A stretch of 64,000 nt of DNA from Notospermus geniculatus (taxonomy: Eukaryota > Nemertea > Pilidiophora > Heteronemertea > Lineidae). The position numbers were made by a program, and so were the translations under genes. This document shows positions 48,601 through 60,000 of the stretch, piece by piece. The first letter of the stretch is position 1; each line of letters opens with the position of its first letter. The notes beneath the pieces are model-generated. The model did not search any database and was not told where the DNA came from. It was given only the letters and a program-made list of their open reading frames with translations. The stretch spans positions 74,673 to 138,672 of the forward strand of contig NMRB01000911.1 of the NCBI GenBank assembly GCA_002633025.1. The letters run 5' to 3'.

Positions 48601-49263
48601 GGTCTGCTTTCCTAGGTTGTGCTGAGTCGGAGGCTGTCTTATTGTTGAGCATCCTCCCATAGCAGGGGTTTGGTCTCGCTCCTCTTCATACACTCACACG
48701 CAACGTGAGTGTGAGTGTATGAAGAGGGGGAGGTAAAAACCGCTGCTGTAGGAGGATGATTGCCGGGCAGCCCTTCAGGCATGCCACCTCAGTTCTGTAA
48801 TAGACTCTATCACTCCAAAAGAGTGCAGCACCTGACGGGTCAGTGTCATGACGTCTCGCACGCCATTTCATGATGTCTTGAAGTGAGACAGATAAAAATC
48901 AAATTGTTTCATGATGTCATGATCGCTGAAACAACTGGATTTTTTTTCGAGTTGCGTCATGGCGTTCAGAAATGACGTGCAGGACGTCATGACGCTGACT
49001 CGTCAGGTGCTGCACTCTTTTGGAATGGAGTGATATCATCTACTCAGCTGTTACAATCCTTATGTTTTGTTTCAGACCGTACCATCCAGGTCGGAAGAAC
49101 AGGTCACTGTTCAATCGAAGATGCACGGGCGTCGCTGGACCTGTTCAAGTTGGTTGAGCAAGATTGGGATGGAGTCGCACCCATGATACGAAAACGTCAG
49201 CGGACGATCTCGGAGACGGAGTCCTATTTTGATGACGCCTATTGGATATTTGATGGAGAGTAG
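45620..49263 (+). CDS. DEDDh 3'-5' exonuclease, AEN/ISG20L2 family (742 aa)
   Basis: Four exons: 45620-47324, 47738-47907, 48393-48558 and 49076-49263. All junctions are GT..AG and the phases agree. The family trims 3' ends of RNA or DNA, often in the nucleolus. The catalytic domain is C-terminal: ExoI YVALDCEFVGVG (Asp553, Glu555), ExoII GHAIHNDFQVL (Asp637) and ExoIII GHCSIEDA (His691, Asp696), so all five DEDDh residues are present. The long N-terminal half holds a basic, nucleolar-signal-like run near residue 140 (KKRQRRKRRLTCRLERL) and paired CxxC motifs at about 164-187 (CEKC, CETC) that could bind zinc. Two internal duplications follow. An acceptor at 45600-45601 precedes the ATG, so a 5' UTR exon lies upstream. 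AEN, ISG20L2 and REXO4 are close relatives; AEN or ISG20L2 fits best. Confidence 0.92.
46562..46651 (+). repeat. Tandem 45-bp duplication inside the exonuclease exon 1
   Basis: Two nearly identical 15-codon units (EILEKISGSMKNET plus N or D). The two copies differ at only a few bases, so the duplication is recent. It keeps the frame. Confidence 0.95.
46871..47210 (+). repeat. Tandem 168-bp (56-codon) duplication inside exonuclease exon 1
   Basis: The copies start at 46871 and 47039. The shared peptide words are STSGVWTQK/STSGAWTQK, LKRSLCYVLPRVSD/LKRSTCYVLPRVTD and EQSC/EQCS. The conserved LKRSxCYVLPRV suggests a short linear motif under constraint. Confidence 0.9.
47545..47692. mobile_element. 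Foldback MITE family 5, copy 2 (intron 1 of the exonuclease)
   Basis: ctggggccatattcacgaag at the left pairs with cttcatgaatatcatggccc at the right. It matches 28133-28284 in the arms. Confidence 0.8.
48005..48089 (+). mobile_element. Chimeric tRNA-Leu-like / 5S rRNA-like sequence
   Basis: The first part, 'tggccgagtggtaggcgcgt', is the 5' half and A box of a leucine-type tRNA. The second part, 'ggaagttaagcaacgt' and then 'tggatgggtgaccg', is the internal promoter region of 5S rRNA (A box to C box, about 50 nt). The tRNA B box is absent. It sits in intron 2 of the exonuclease gene, next to the family-6 element. It is probably the head of a SINE. Confidence 0.6.
48094..48258. mobile_element. 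CAGG...CCTG element (family 6), 165 bp
   Basis: The same 165-bp length and sequence as 28301-28465. The flanking direct repeat TGTAT (48089-48093 and 48259-48263) is a 5-bp target duplication. The first tip base is cgggggcgg rather than cagg. Confidence 0.75.
48650..48758. mobile_element. Hairpin MITE in intron 3 of the exonuclease
   Basis: catcctcc...tagcaggggttt at the left folds back on the right end ...aggaggatg. The central 'cttcatacactcacac' pairs with 'gtgtgagtgtatgaag', so nearly the whole element forms one stem. Confidence 0.8.
48808..49035. mobile_element. Foldback MITE just upstream of the exonuclease exon 4 acceptor
   Basis: tatcactccaaaagagtgca at the left and its inverse (tgcactcttttggaatggag, then tgata) at the right, with further pairing through 'gtcatgacgtc'. 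The right tip lies 40 bp before exon 4. Confidence 0.85.
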
Positions 49264-50804
49264 TCCTTGTTTGTTGTATCGGTCCGACTTTGTTAATGAA
49301 TATTTTTATCTTGAAAATGAAAACCTGTTTGTTTTGTGTTTTGTTCTTGGTGAGCATTGCTGGAGATATTGTTCTTTGGTGAGATTACTGGAGATAGTGA
49401 TCTCAGATATGATGTCAGTATGAGAGTAGGAGTGCTGACTAGAGTTCCCCCTGTTCATTCCCCCTCCCATTCATTCCCCCCCCCTCCCAGTCAGTTGCCC
49501 CCCTGATGCAAGTACAGTGTTTAAATGGTAAACACGGCGGCTGAAAGATCCATAATTGGCACGAATAGGAGTACGAACACATGCTTGTCCTCGGCCCTTG
49601 TTCATACCTTTATCAATCCTGTTGAGAGCCACGGTGGTGTAGTGGTTCGGGCCTCCGGCTAGCGGTCAGAGGATCCCGGGTTCGAATCCCGCTGCTGGCG
49701 TGAGACTTTGGGCAGGTCACTTTGCCTTACTGGCCTCTCCACCCAGGTGTATAAATGGGTACCGGTCGGAAATGCTCAGATTGTAGTGCTGAATGAGCAG
49801 CTCATCTGAGTTCTACTGAAAGGGTTCACGATAGACTGGGGTTAAAGTGTAAAGTCGGATGACACCTCTACCGTTGTTGATATCAGAATATAAACCCAAA
49901 CTTACTTTTTTAATACACATGTACCAGACACTAACAGAAAGCAACAAAATTCTATCAAAGTATATTTATTGGACCTGGAAAAGCTACAAAGATCCGCCTA
50001 CAATAACATGGCTTAGCATTTGGTCCATTTACAATCTATCCAACCATGTGATCCATGGATAATGTTGGTACGATGAAATTCTACAGGCTATTGTAATTCA
50101 TCAGTAGCCTGATGGTACCGACGGTACAGTGGACACTTGGCTGAAATTCAACATGGTTGTGGATATCATCAGCAGCCGAATATTACCAAACAAGCCAAAT
50201 ATGGAGTCCAATAATGCCAAATTTCTACAAACTAAGATGTCAATGGTGCAGACCGGTATATCAATAAAATATACAACTTGCAGATGATTGCAATTTTGAT
50301 ACAGGCTAGAGTAAAATGAATTCGCCAGTCGCATACCAATACATTAGCAAGCATATAGACACGCAGAACTAAAGTACGTTTAAATCATCTGGACCCCGAT
50401 GGGTGTAACTGGACAACAATGAATTTAGGGTTTACTCTAAACGATCCAACGCCCATTGTCTTCTAACCAGCTGAACCTTGGTTCGAAATAGAACATGCAA
50501 CTAGGCCTTGATTCGAAATTGAACACAGCATGGTGCATGGGATTGGCTGGAAATGTCCTGCCAATAAAACGCATTTCAATAGCCAGACTTCTCCAACAAT
50601 ACCAAGGTCTGCCTGACAACCAAAGGGTCCTCCCAACGGGGTCAAAATGATTTAAATGTACTATAAACTAGATATTGCATTTTTGACAATCGAAACAAAC
50701 TTGAATGGCAATCATTATGCCATTTAACTCCCTAACGAACAGATAAGCTGCCATACTTTGTCCGAGGTGCTCATTTCATAATGAGAAAATTCGTACATCT
50801 TTGA
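49264..50804. other. Region between two convergent genes
   Basis: It holds the 3' UTR of the exonuclease, a C-rich tract (49440-49505), one SINE (49626-49860) and the probable 3' UTR of LIG3. I see no other gene. Confidence 0.5.
49626..49860 (+). mobile_element. tRNA-derived SINE with MIR-like core
   Basis: Head: 'tggtgtagtggttcgggcct' and then 'cccgggttcgaatcccgc', an A/B-box pair. The core 'ttgggcaggtcactttgcct' and the following 'tgtataaatgggtacc' match the layout of vertebrate MIR/CORE-SINEs. It is related to 58628-58981. Confidence 0.75.
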
Positions 50805-51059
50805 CTAACTACTGCTGAGGGGAACTATCTTCTTTTCTCGAATACAACTCCAGAGCCAATCCGTCGTCACACTGGGGATTGCATCGGCGTCGTTGTGTCC
50901 GTTCGTCGCACCGTCGACGACAATGTGTGTTGCATTCGCCACATCAAACTCCTCGACCAGTTCGCCGTCGAAGGCGATGATGTACCGTCGGAGTTCTTTG
51001 AATTTATCGACAGATTCTGGGAGGTAGATTTTTAGTCCAGTAAATACATCTGCTAGATG
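50805..51059 (-). CDS. LIG3: LIG3 last exon, BRCT domain
   Basis: The exon opens after acceptor TTTCCAG at 51060 in phase 0 ([16 protein letters not shown]). The BRCT core shows [26 protein letters not shown] and the conserved tryptophan in [14 protein letters not shown]. In human LIG3-alpha this domain binds XRCC1; whether the invertebrate domain does so is inference. Stop TAG at 50805-50807. Confidence 0.9.
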   Translation of the reverse strand, partial: HLADVFTGLKIYLPESVDKFKELRRYIIAFDGELVEEFDVANATHIVVDGATNGHNDADAIPSVTTDWLWSCIREKKIVPLSSS

Positions 51060-54000
51060 CTGGAAAGTCAACAAAGAGATGTTTAGTGTTTAAATCTGAC
51101 TCAATGGTAGGCCTACAGTATAACATTCGCCCACCACTCGTCAGTGAGGACGAATTTTTGTTTGTCCCGACAGGTCGGCGCTGCAAATGACGTGCCCTTA
51201 GCGACGTTATTTTAGGTGTTGACGTTGCGTACATTTTCTACAGGAATAATGAGACAAAACGTATGCTTTTATCGGTATCACCTTTCGTCGTTTTAAGAAG
51301 AAAAGCAATGAAATTAGAGAATTTTTCATCTACTACTACTAGATGATGTAAGTTTTACTGTCGGATGACCAAAACAAATGGGTTATTTTCATGCCAGAAG
51401 AAAATTGAAATAATGTTAAAAAAAGAAATTTCAGTCACAATGCTCGCAGCGATGCCGTGTGGTGCTAGTACGGCACCCTTTTCATTCACAAACCAACATT
51501 ATTTTGTCACGTACCTTTGATTTTTTCACTGGTGAATCAGACGATGTCACCTTCGGATGGTCAAAGTTTGCAAGATGATCGGGATTCTTCTGGTAACAGT
51601 TGGCTCCATATTTACACATTTGTTTGCTCTGCGGGGAGAAAATGAACGCTATACTGTGGAGGTCAAATGGCGTACAAATCGTGTTTGTGACGGAATTAAC
51701 ATGGTCCACGATTGACTGCAAGAGGTCACCAAAGGGTCTGAAGAAAATTACAGGTTTCCAGTTTCAAAGAATTACAAAGCTGCAGAACTCTCGGCCATAG
51801 CTATATACATCTGATATATGTATGTGTGGCAGTCTAGGAAAACCTCGCGGATGTCACATTTGAGGAAAGTGTTGAAATGAAGAAACGCTGTGTGGGTGGA
51901 GATGTGTCTGGTCTGAAGTGGTATGACCGTTGTGGACTGGACCTGTCTGCGTCCAGGGTTTTGTAACCTCATGGACACATTCCAGTGACGTTCTTGCACC
52001 CCCCACAGCGTTTCCACTCATCTTTTGAGGAAAGTGTTAATGGCCTTGGTGAACCCGCACATTTCAATAGCTGAGATGTATTATGTATGGTAATAGGTAA
52101 ACAGTTGGCCTAGAAGGCTAGATCAATGCACAGGCAATCTGACAGCCCTTGTTGATCATTCAGCGACATCCGCCGGGTTTTCCTAGACCCCCACACATGT
52201 GGTATGTGTGGATGGAGATGGAAGTTGGACTCGGGNGGTCGAGTATGGCGAAGGAGATGGCGATGGAGAAGGAGAGGGTGATGGGGAGGCACCACCCTTC
52301 CTCGGGGTTCCCTTGTGTCCGCCGATGGCATCTGGAATGTCTGAACACTCTTTGGACTTCTTGAACAAAACCTACAAAGAGAATGATTATTTAGAGTTTA
52401 GAATTACACAAATCAGAATCATTTCAAAAGCTGGCCCTGGGAGTGAAAAGCTAGCTGCACCTACAGACACGGCTGTCCAAACGAACTTCTAAATGTAATG
52501 GATGAGCTCTAATCTCCTACATCAGGAAATGATGACGAGGACACCTCCATTCGGATTCCAACATACCTTGAGCTGTTTCAGGTTCGTTGCTTCCTCCCAC
52601 GACTTGTCGTCCCTGATTTTTGTGACCCGTGGGAATCGGATGGAGATTCCGTCAGCCGTGTGAGCCTCGGACTTGCTGAACTCTGCTCCCGTGATCTCCC
52701 ACACTTGTGATTTCTGTAATCAGTCACAGAGAACATGAACTGCATCCCGGAGGACAAGAATGACTTGCGGGAGTGAGAGACAAATCCCAAATTGACGTAA
52801 ACGAGAAAGATCTACGCATTTCCGCCGAAATCGCAAACACAACCAGGTGCGAATCCAAGGGGGGGCACAGCCGGCCCGTGCCCCCTCTATTTTGTGGAAA
52901 ATCTTTAAAACTGACCGGGAAATTTCGAAATTTTGAAAAGATGTTAAAATTTGACTGAGGTTTTCCACGATGTGCGCTGGCTGTGCCCCCTCTTTTCCAT
53001 GATTCTGGATTCGCCCCTGACAACCTCGGTCTGAAACCAGCTGACGTGACGCAATCCATGATTCAGCAATGGTCAAGTCTGACGCAACGTCGTCAAAGTC
53101 ACTGTCGTGGGGTTCTCTGCGTCACGTCATTCAGTTTCAGACCAAGGTTGTGTTTGCGATTTCGGCGGAAGTGCCCAGATCTGCAAATTCGAGAATCGTC
53201 TATATGTTCCCAGAGAAATTTAGACATCTGACCTACCTTTGGATTAGCAGTAATGAAGTCAGGAACGGCAGCCTTGGAGATGCTCAAATAGCCTGGAATC
53301 TTTGAATAATCTTTACTGATTTTGACCATGTCTAATTCCTTCTGTAACCTATCCAGGGTCTTGTCGTCGTGTCCGCCAGACACTTTGGTGACGGTCTTCC
53401 AGCAGTCGTTGTCAGGATCGTAACAACCCATCAGGAAAACTGACATTATGCCACCTAAAATAAGAGATATAGTCAGGAAATCACTTCGGGGCTCGAAAAC
53501 TCCACAAGTCCGACGCCCGGGACTACAAAAAATCAAGCCGGACAAGTTGTGGAAGGTAACCCTGCTAGCCCGACGGACTTCCATACCATAATTTCGCTAA
53601 CTTTTTTCTTTACTTCACAACCTTAGGCTGCTTTTCCACGAGACGTTTGCAGACGCGGTTTCGGTAGCGGGAGCGGGTGCGGGTGAAACAGCTAATGGGA
53701 AATACGTTGGTTCGATTTTTTCCACCCATGCCCGCCTCCTATTCCGTGCCTGCAAACGTCTCGTGGAAAAGCAGCCTTACCCGACAGTTCCGAAACTCCT
53801 TACGAACCTCGGCAATTCCCGCTCATGATGGAAGATGAAGCTGACAGAGGTAACTTTATTCATAAGACCATAGGCCTACATAATATCGGACGGCAGTTCA
53901 CTTTTACATCAATTCATACGTCACTTGTCTGGTTTCGGACAATTAAGATCAGCAGTCGGGCTAGCAGGTTTTGCAGGGGCGACTTGTCCGGGAAAAGTGC

Positions 54001-57000
54001 ATAAAAAGTGCAATTTTCAAGCACTGCACCTGCGGCAGTCCACAGCAAGATGGTGCTGTCCTAACTGTATGTGAATGAGGCAACAGCTGGTATGTTGACA
54101 GCCTCAAAATACTACAGATCACATCAGAGTAACACACACCTGCAAGGATGATAAATTTCACAGCACAATCATACCTTTGTTTCCTGATCCAAAGTATGCT
54201 CCCAGCACCACGAGATCAGCCGTGTCTGCCATCGCCCCCTCAGCGAGGTAGTCTTTCTTCACCTTCAGCCAGTGTCTTTTACCAGGTTCATACGGGCTCT
54301 GTGGGTTAGAGAATCAGGCCATGATAAGGGATATCCCTGGAACGTTGAACTCTCTCCAGACATCCCAGCTTAAAGTCTCCGCTCCACCCATCTGGGTAGA
54401 TTTTAATTGACTAGCACACAGTTTTATGAAATTTGTAAAGATGAAAGACTGAAACTTACATTTACATCTTTAAGGACGAGGCCCTCCAAACCTTCACGGA
54501 AGACACGCACGAGTAAGTCATTGAGATCAGACGGTTCCTGAAATGAAGGCAATGTTTTGATGACGTGTTGAACATGCTTTTCATTATCATTTAGATCAGT
54601 TGTGTTCTGTTTTGACTCTTGAATCTTATTGCTAGAGAGGAGTAAACGCTCCTCTTCTTTTGAGAGTTTTCTTCTGCAAGTTGGCTTTCTATGGGCAACT
54701 CAAAAAATATGGGCAGTCATTTGTGGCATGGGTCATTGCATAAACCGTAAGGAGACCAATCATGGAGAATTGCCCATTGAGAACCAACTCACACAAGAAA
54801 ATTCTCACGTGGAGGAGCACCTTAAGACGTGCATTACTTACGTTAATGTGTTTCATTTCAGAGAAGAGAATCCTGTTGGGGATTTCTGTCATGTTTTCCT
54901 GAAGGTATTTCCTCCTGGTCTTGATTGGTCTGGAAGCGTAGAAAAACTTGTTGGTTTACAGGTTTCTGATTAAACAAAGCCAATAAGGGGAAATCAATGG
55001 GATAGAATGCAATGAAATCAACTTGATTCATATTAGAAATATCAACTTACTTTTCCATCAGGTCTTCACCGTTGAAGTGGATACAGTCAAACACAAACAG
55101 GCAAACATTAGCATCAGAGAATGCCTCTTTCTGAAATCATAAGAAAGATTTGTGTACCGTGGTCTGAATACCAGAAGACGTCTGGACAGATGACTCCATA
55201 TGGAGATGAGCACCAAATCATTAGACGAGTCTCGAATTCGCAGATCTGCGCACTTCCGCCGAAATCTCAACCAGAACCTCAATCTGAAACCGGCTGATGT
55301 GACGCCATCCATGATTCAGCAATGGTCGAGTCTGACGCAACGTCTTCGACAACACTGTTGTGGGGTTGTCTGCGTTATGTCATTCAGTGTCAGACCGAGG
55401 TTGTGGTTGAGATTTCGGCGGAAGTGCGCAGATCTTTGTCGTTTACGTCAATTTGAGAACGGTCTATTCCTGGACACTCGCTAGTTCTCACAATACACTG
55501 TACCTGGTTGTGTAATGTGGACCTAAGAAAAGCTGAAGATTTGCTAACATTTTTTGGTGATTGCACAGATTCTGTGCCAAACAGTGCAACTTACCTTGTG
55601 CTTTCCAAGCGTTCCAAATGGTAAAGGTTTGCTGGTTTTGTTGTCAATGAGTAACACCTCGGCATCGAGGATTAAGTCACTGCCTCCTGGGAATGCTTTA
55701 GGGATGTAATCTTTGAAATGTTGGACCTACGGGACAAATAGATCAATGGTTTAGAATCAGAGAGAAGACAGGTTGAGAATTACCAATAATGCAACTTGAG
55801 ACGATCTGAAGAACACTTTGATTCATTACTGTTTATCACGAAGGTAGGGGTGAGTGGGGTGGAGATGGGGTGGGGTGGGGGTGAATTATTCCCACAGCAT
55901 CACTCACCTTGTGTGGTAAGACCTGTTTCAAGCTCCGACTGTAGTAGTTAAACATATTTCCTTTCTTGTGGACTTGTACCCTCTCGCCGTCATACTTGAT
56001 CTCAGCATACATGCCATTGGGACATTTCTTGAAGGCATAGTTGATGGACTTGCAAGCTTCTGCCTAGAAAAGAATGTCCAGTATAGATAAATCCCAAACG
56101 AGAAAGATCTGCGCACTTCCGCCGAAATCGCAAACACAACCTCGGTCTGAAGCTGAAAATCCCACGACAGTGACTTCGACGACGTTGCGTCAGAGTCGAC
56201 CATTGCTGAATCATGGATTGCATCACGTCAGCTGGTTTCAGATCGAGGTTGTGGTTGCGACTTTGGTGGAAGTGCGCAGATCTGCGAATCGAGAATTGTC
56301 TACAGGAATCAAGGTCACAGCACAACATTGCCAGCCTATTTTCTGAAGACATAGAGAACTCTACACTGAACACAAGAACCTCTGAAACTCACCAGCATAG
56401 GGAGAATGGGGGTCATCAGTGCAGCCCTCACGCTCAGTTTCTTCTGCATCCCAAACTTTCCCTGAGCATCCTCCTTGTTCTTCTGAACCCTCGTCACAAC
56501 ATCTTTGAGGTCACGGGAGGCTTGGAATGCATCGTAAGCATTTGGATCCAACGCTTCAAGTCTGAAATAGACAAAAGATAAAACGTACATTGCAACTCTA
56601 CAGCAACCATATCCAAGTTTATCAGATTTTTCCATCAGGACCGAAGACATTGCATTATTGGCCCTGGTAAGTATGGAAGAGGCCATCGACCATCTCAAGC
56701 GATTCATGTTCCTCACTTGGATGGGGTCTTTTACTTGCCCTTGCAAAGAAACAAGGTACAAGGCACCACGGCTTACTGTCCCATGCGACGGACGTGAAGA
56801 ACCAGGGATGATTCTCCAGGCTGGATTCAAACCCAGGAGTGAAGTGGATGCTGTGTTGAGGTGTGACAGCTCTGTCCTAGTTTATGGTGGCAGTTATAGT
56901 GTGATATTCAGCAAGAACATAACAAAAACATGAAAAACAAAGGTTTGACCAGACTTACATGTGTTTTGCACCAGCGTTTATCCGTAAATCATGTTTGATA

Positions 57001-60000
57001 AGTCTGACAACCATTTTCAAGTCATTCGCCGTTGACTTCTTTGCGATGCCTTTGAGTGCTTTTGACTGTTCATCCTCCTTGGTTAACGTGGCGAGAACGT
57101 CGAGGAAAGCATCAACTTCTTGAAGCGACAACAAGCTTTTCTTGGCCGGGGGTAACTTGGTACTATCTTCAAAGAATACCTTGACTGTTTCTGCAACGTC
57201 ACCCTTCTCTAAGTCTGTCAACATGTCTTGGTCGCTGACACCGAATATCTGAAATCAAATGAATTTGTGAGTGGTGTGTTACGAGAATGATGTCTAGAAT
57301 TTCTAGCATCAGGAACAACACAGCAGCCTAGATCCAGGGATGTCAACAGATTTTAGCCAAAAGTCGGACAACACTTACGGGGGGAGCGCGAGGGGGGTGC
57401 CCCCCCTAAAATTTTGTCATTTGGGAATGCCAGAGAGGCTTTTTCCAGACGTTTCAGGCGTCACGATCCAAAGCTCCGACATGGCCAGTTTGGTTCCCAA
57501 AGCCGCCGGTAGGGCTAGCCATATATGGCGAGATATTAACCTAATGGAGTTTCGGAACTGTATTGCGCCAGGAAGGAAACAGCCAATCAACTATCTCCCA
57601 CTTTTCCTGCCACATATACGATGCCGTTCCAAATTTGGGCATGCTACTACGGTTCATTCACTGCGTCAGCAAAGGGTGTGGCGGGCTTATACGTGATTGG
57701 CCACCGGATTCCCATTGACTGGGCTGTATGTCTGCTCTGCGTTGTTAGGATGGCGGCGAGGGCGATCGGCAAAGATTCTGCGGGGTCCGGCGCGGGAAGG
57801 CGGTTTGACATTTCTAACGATCTTGTTGAACATGAAGCCCAACCTTGTAGGCCCCTACCTATTATACCCCCCTCCCCATTTTTATTGCGGATTTACACGA
57901 ATCTCAGGACCCAACTTTCCCCGCAAAAAAGTCGGATTTCCGCCGATCGGCGGAGATTTGACATCCCTGTAGATCATTGCAACATCATTTTCACGAGGAA
58001 CTTCTTGCCACAAAAGAAGGATCAGTTGTGAAACAGTCACAGTCTTTAGGGACAAAAGTTATTTAGAGATTGAGGTACTACAAGCAGGGTCGGATCCAGG
58101 GGACGTACACCCCCCTATTTTTGGCAGAGCAATGATCTTTTTAGCCAGAAAAATTTAATCACATAAAAATTTGAGTATTTTGCTCTCCCAGATGCCAGGA
58201 AAATGCATCTAAAAGCATTTACCGGTAAATTGTCAAATTTTGGGGGGGCCACGTTTTGTGCTTTGAGCTTTCAGTGATCACCACCTCTGTCGAGCTGCGC
58301 CCCCTTTCTGTCAACCCTGGATCCGGCCCTGTACAAGTTCAGGAATACTGGCATGAAATCTCAATCCCAGTTCATCATGAATGTTCCTTAGGATCTACTT
58401 ACTGTACTGAAGAGTTTGACCAGATTCTTATTATTCAGGTTATAAACCCTCTTCACTGTCCCTGGTAGTAGCAACTTCATCAGGAGGTACACATCTCCTT
58501 TAAAGCCATCTAAAAATACAAAATATACAGACATTTACAATCAGTTCATCGGGCTGGCCACCTGCAAAAGGACATGATTCAAAATCCTGCACAACAAAGA
58601 AATCTCATCAGCCCAAAGAGGTGTCATGAGGAGCGGTGTGGTCTAGTGGTTAGGGAGACGGACTCCAGATAAGAGGTTCCTGGGTTCGATTCCCAGTCCC
58701 GACCAAGAAAAAACACGCTCGCTTGTGACCTTGAGCAAGTCACTTTGCCTCACTTGCTTCACCCCACCCAGTTGTAAAAGGGGTACCTGGCTGGCAGTCA
58801 TGGTCTATGTGAATGTTAGTCCAAGAGCGCTGAAATCAGCTGCCGGGACTGTAATACTCCCCGGGGAGTGGAGAAAGGAAATCGGAATGAACAGACCTAT
58901 AACTGGGGGAAAAAGGTGAAGCACCCTTGACACTGCTGTATTGCAGTAAAAGAGCCCTATATAAAGCTCACATTTTTTTTCATAGTGAAGGATATCATCT
59001 CAGATGAGTATCGGTATAAAGACCTGCAACAATGTCATTTTTTTCAGGAGACTGTATCTCCCACCGAGATTTTCTCCCATTTATGACGATCAAACTGACC
59101 TCCTGTGCCACCTCTCTTGAGGTATTCCGACACAATCTTTGTCTTCCCTGTATAACTGCTTTCCTCGGCTATTTCCGCACAAAGTCGCCGGTACTGTCGG
59201 AACGAGTTATCCTTTTCTGAGTCTGGGTCAGAACTCGCTGTGCTGGCGGTACTTGGTAGAACTGGAATTTGGTAATTTGGAATTTATGACAGAATAGGAG
59301 CAGTCAGCCGCACGTATTGCCAAAAGATGGCAGCAAAGTTCTAGCAGCACAGGAAAATCCATGTGATTGGTGCTCGATCAAGAATGAATGGGTCCGCTAT
59401 ATGCATTGAATTGGGCTGTAGTGACACCTATTGGTCAACTCACTCACAGCTCCTATTATGTGTCAATAGGAGACGAGAATGGCGTGGCTGAAACTTTAGT
59501 TTTTAATTCGTAAGGATGGTAAACTTTCTAACTTACCATCATCATCTGAATCACTGTCCTTCTTGATCGGTGTAAGAAGAGTCTGTTTAGGTCCAGGAGA
59601 TGGTGCAGTCGTCTTCTTTGCAGGTGAGGCATTGGCTTTGGCAGCAGTTTTCTTCTTGGCTGGGGAACCTTTCTTCGCTTCATGGGCTGAAACGTGACAT
59701 CAGTCATTAGAAAGGAATACTATTATTTTGCACTTTTTGGAAAAAATTCACTGCGAAATGAAATCTTAACATACTCAACGTCATGACCCGATGCGGGACA
59801 ATACAGCGGTGTAAGTTTCATGACTATGGTGGTGTTTGTGCACGTACTTCATCTTCGGCATTCGTCCATAGAAACAACACGGCCTAAGCTTGTTTGAAAG
59901 CTGATCGCTCATTGGCTGGTTGATCGAGTACGTTCGTCAACAACCGGTAGTGACATCTAGTGTTCAGAAACGGACTTTGGCACCAAGTGTTTCAGTGGTT

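Noticed and set aside
49630-49705. Candidate tRNA gene
   Set aside because: A and B boxes are good, but the sequence continues into a CORE-SINE body and the acceptor stem is not paired.
52720-53076. Minus-strand ORFs of 111-118 codons in a LIG3 intron
   Set aside because: They lie across MITE family 8 and a nested family-6 element and have no domain.
57621-58031. 136-codon ORF between LIG3 exons
   Set aside because: It falls almost entirely within the TAGATC-flanked transposable element and shows no transposase motif.
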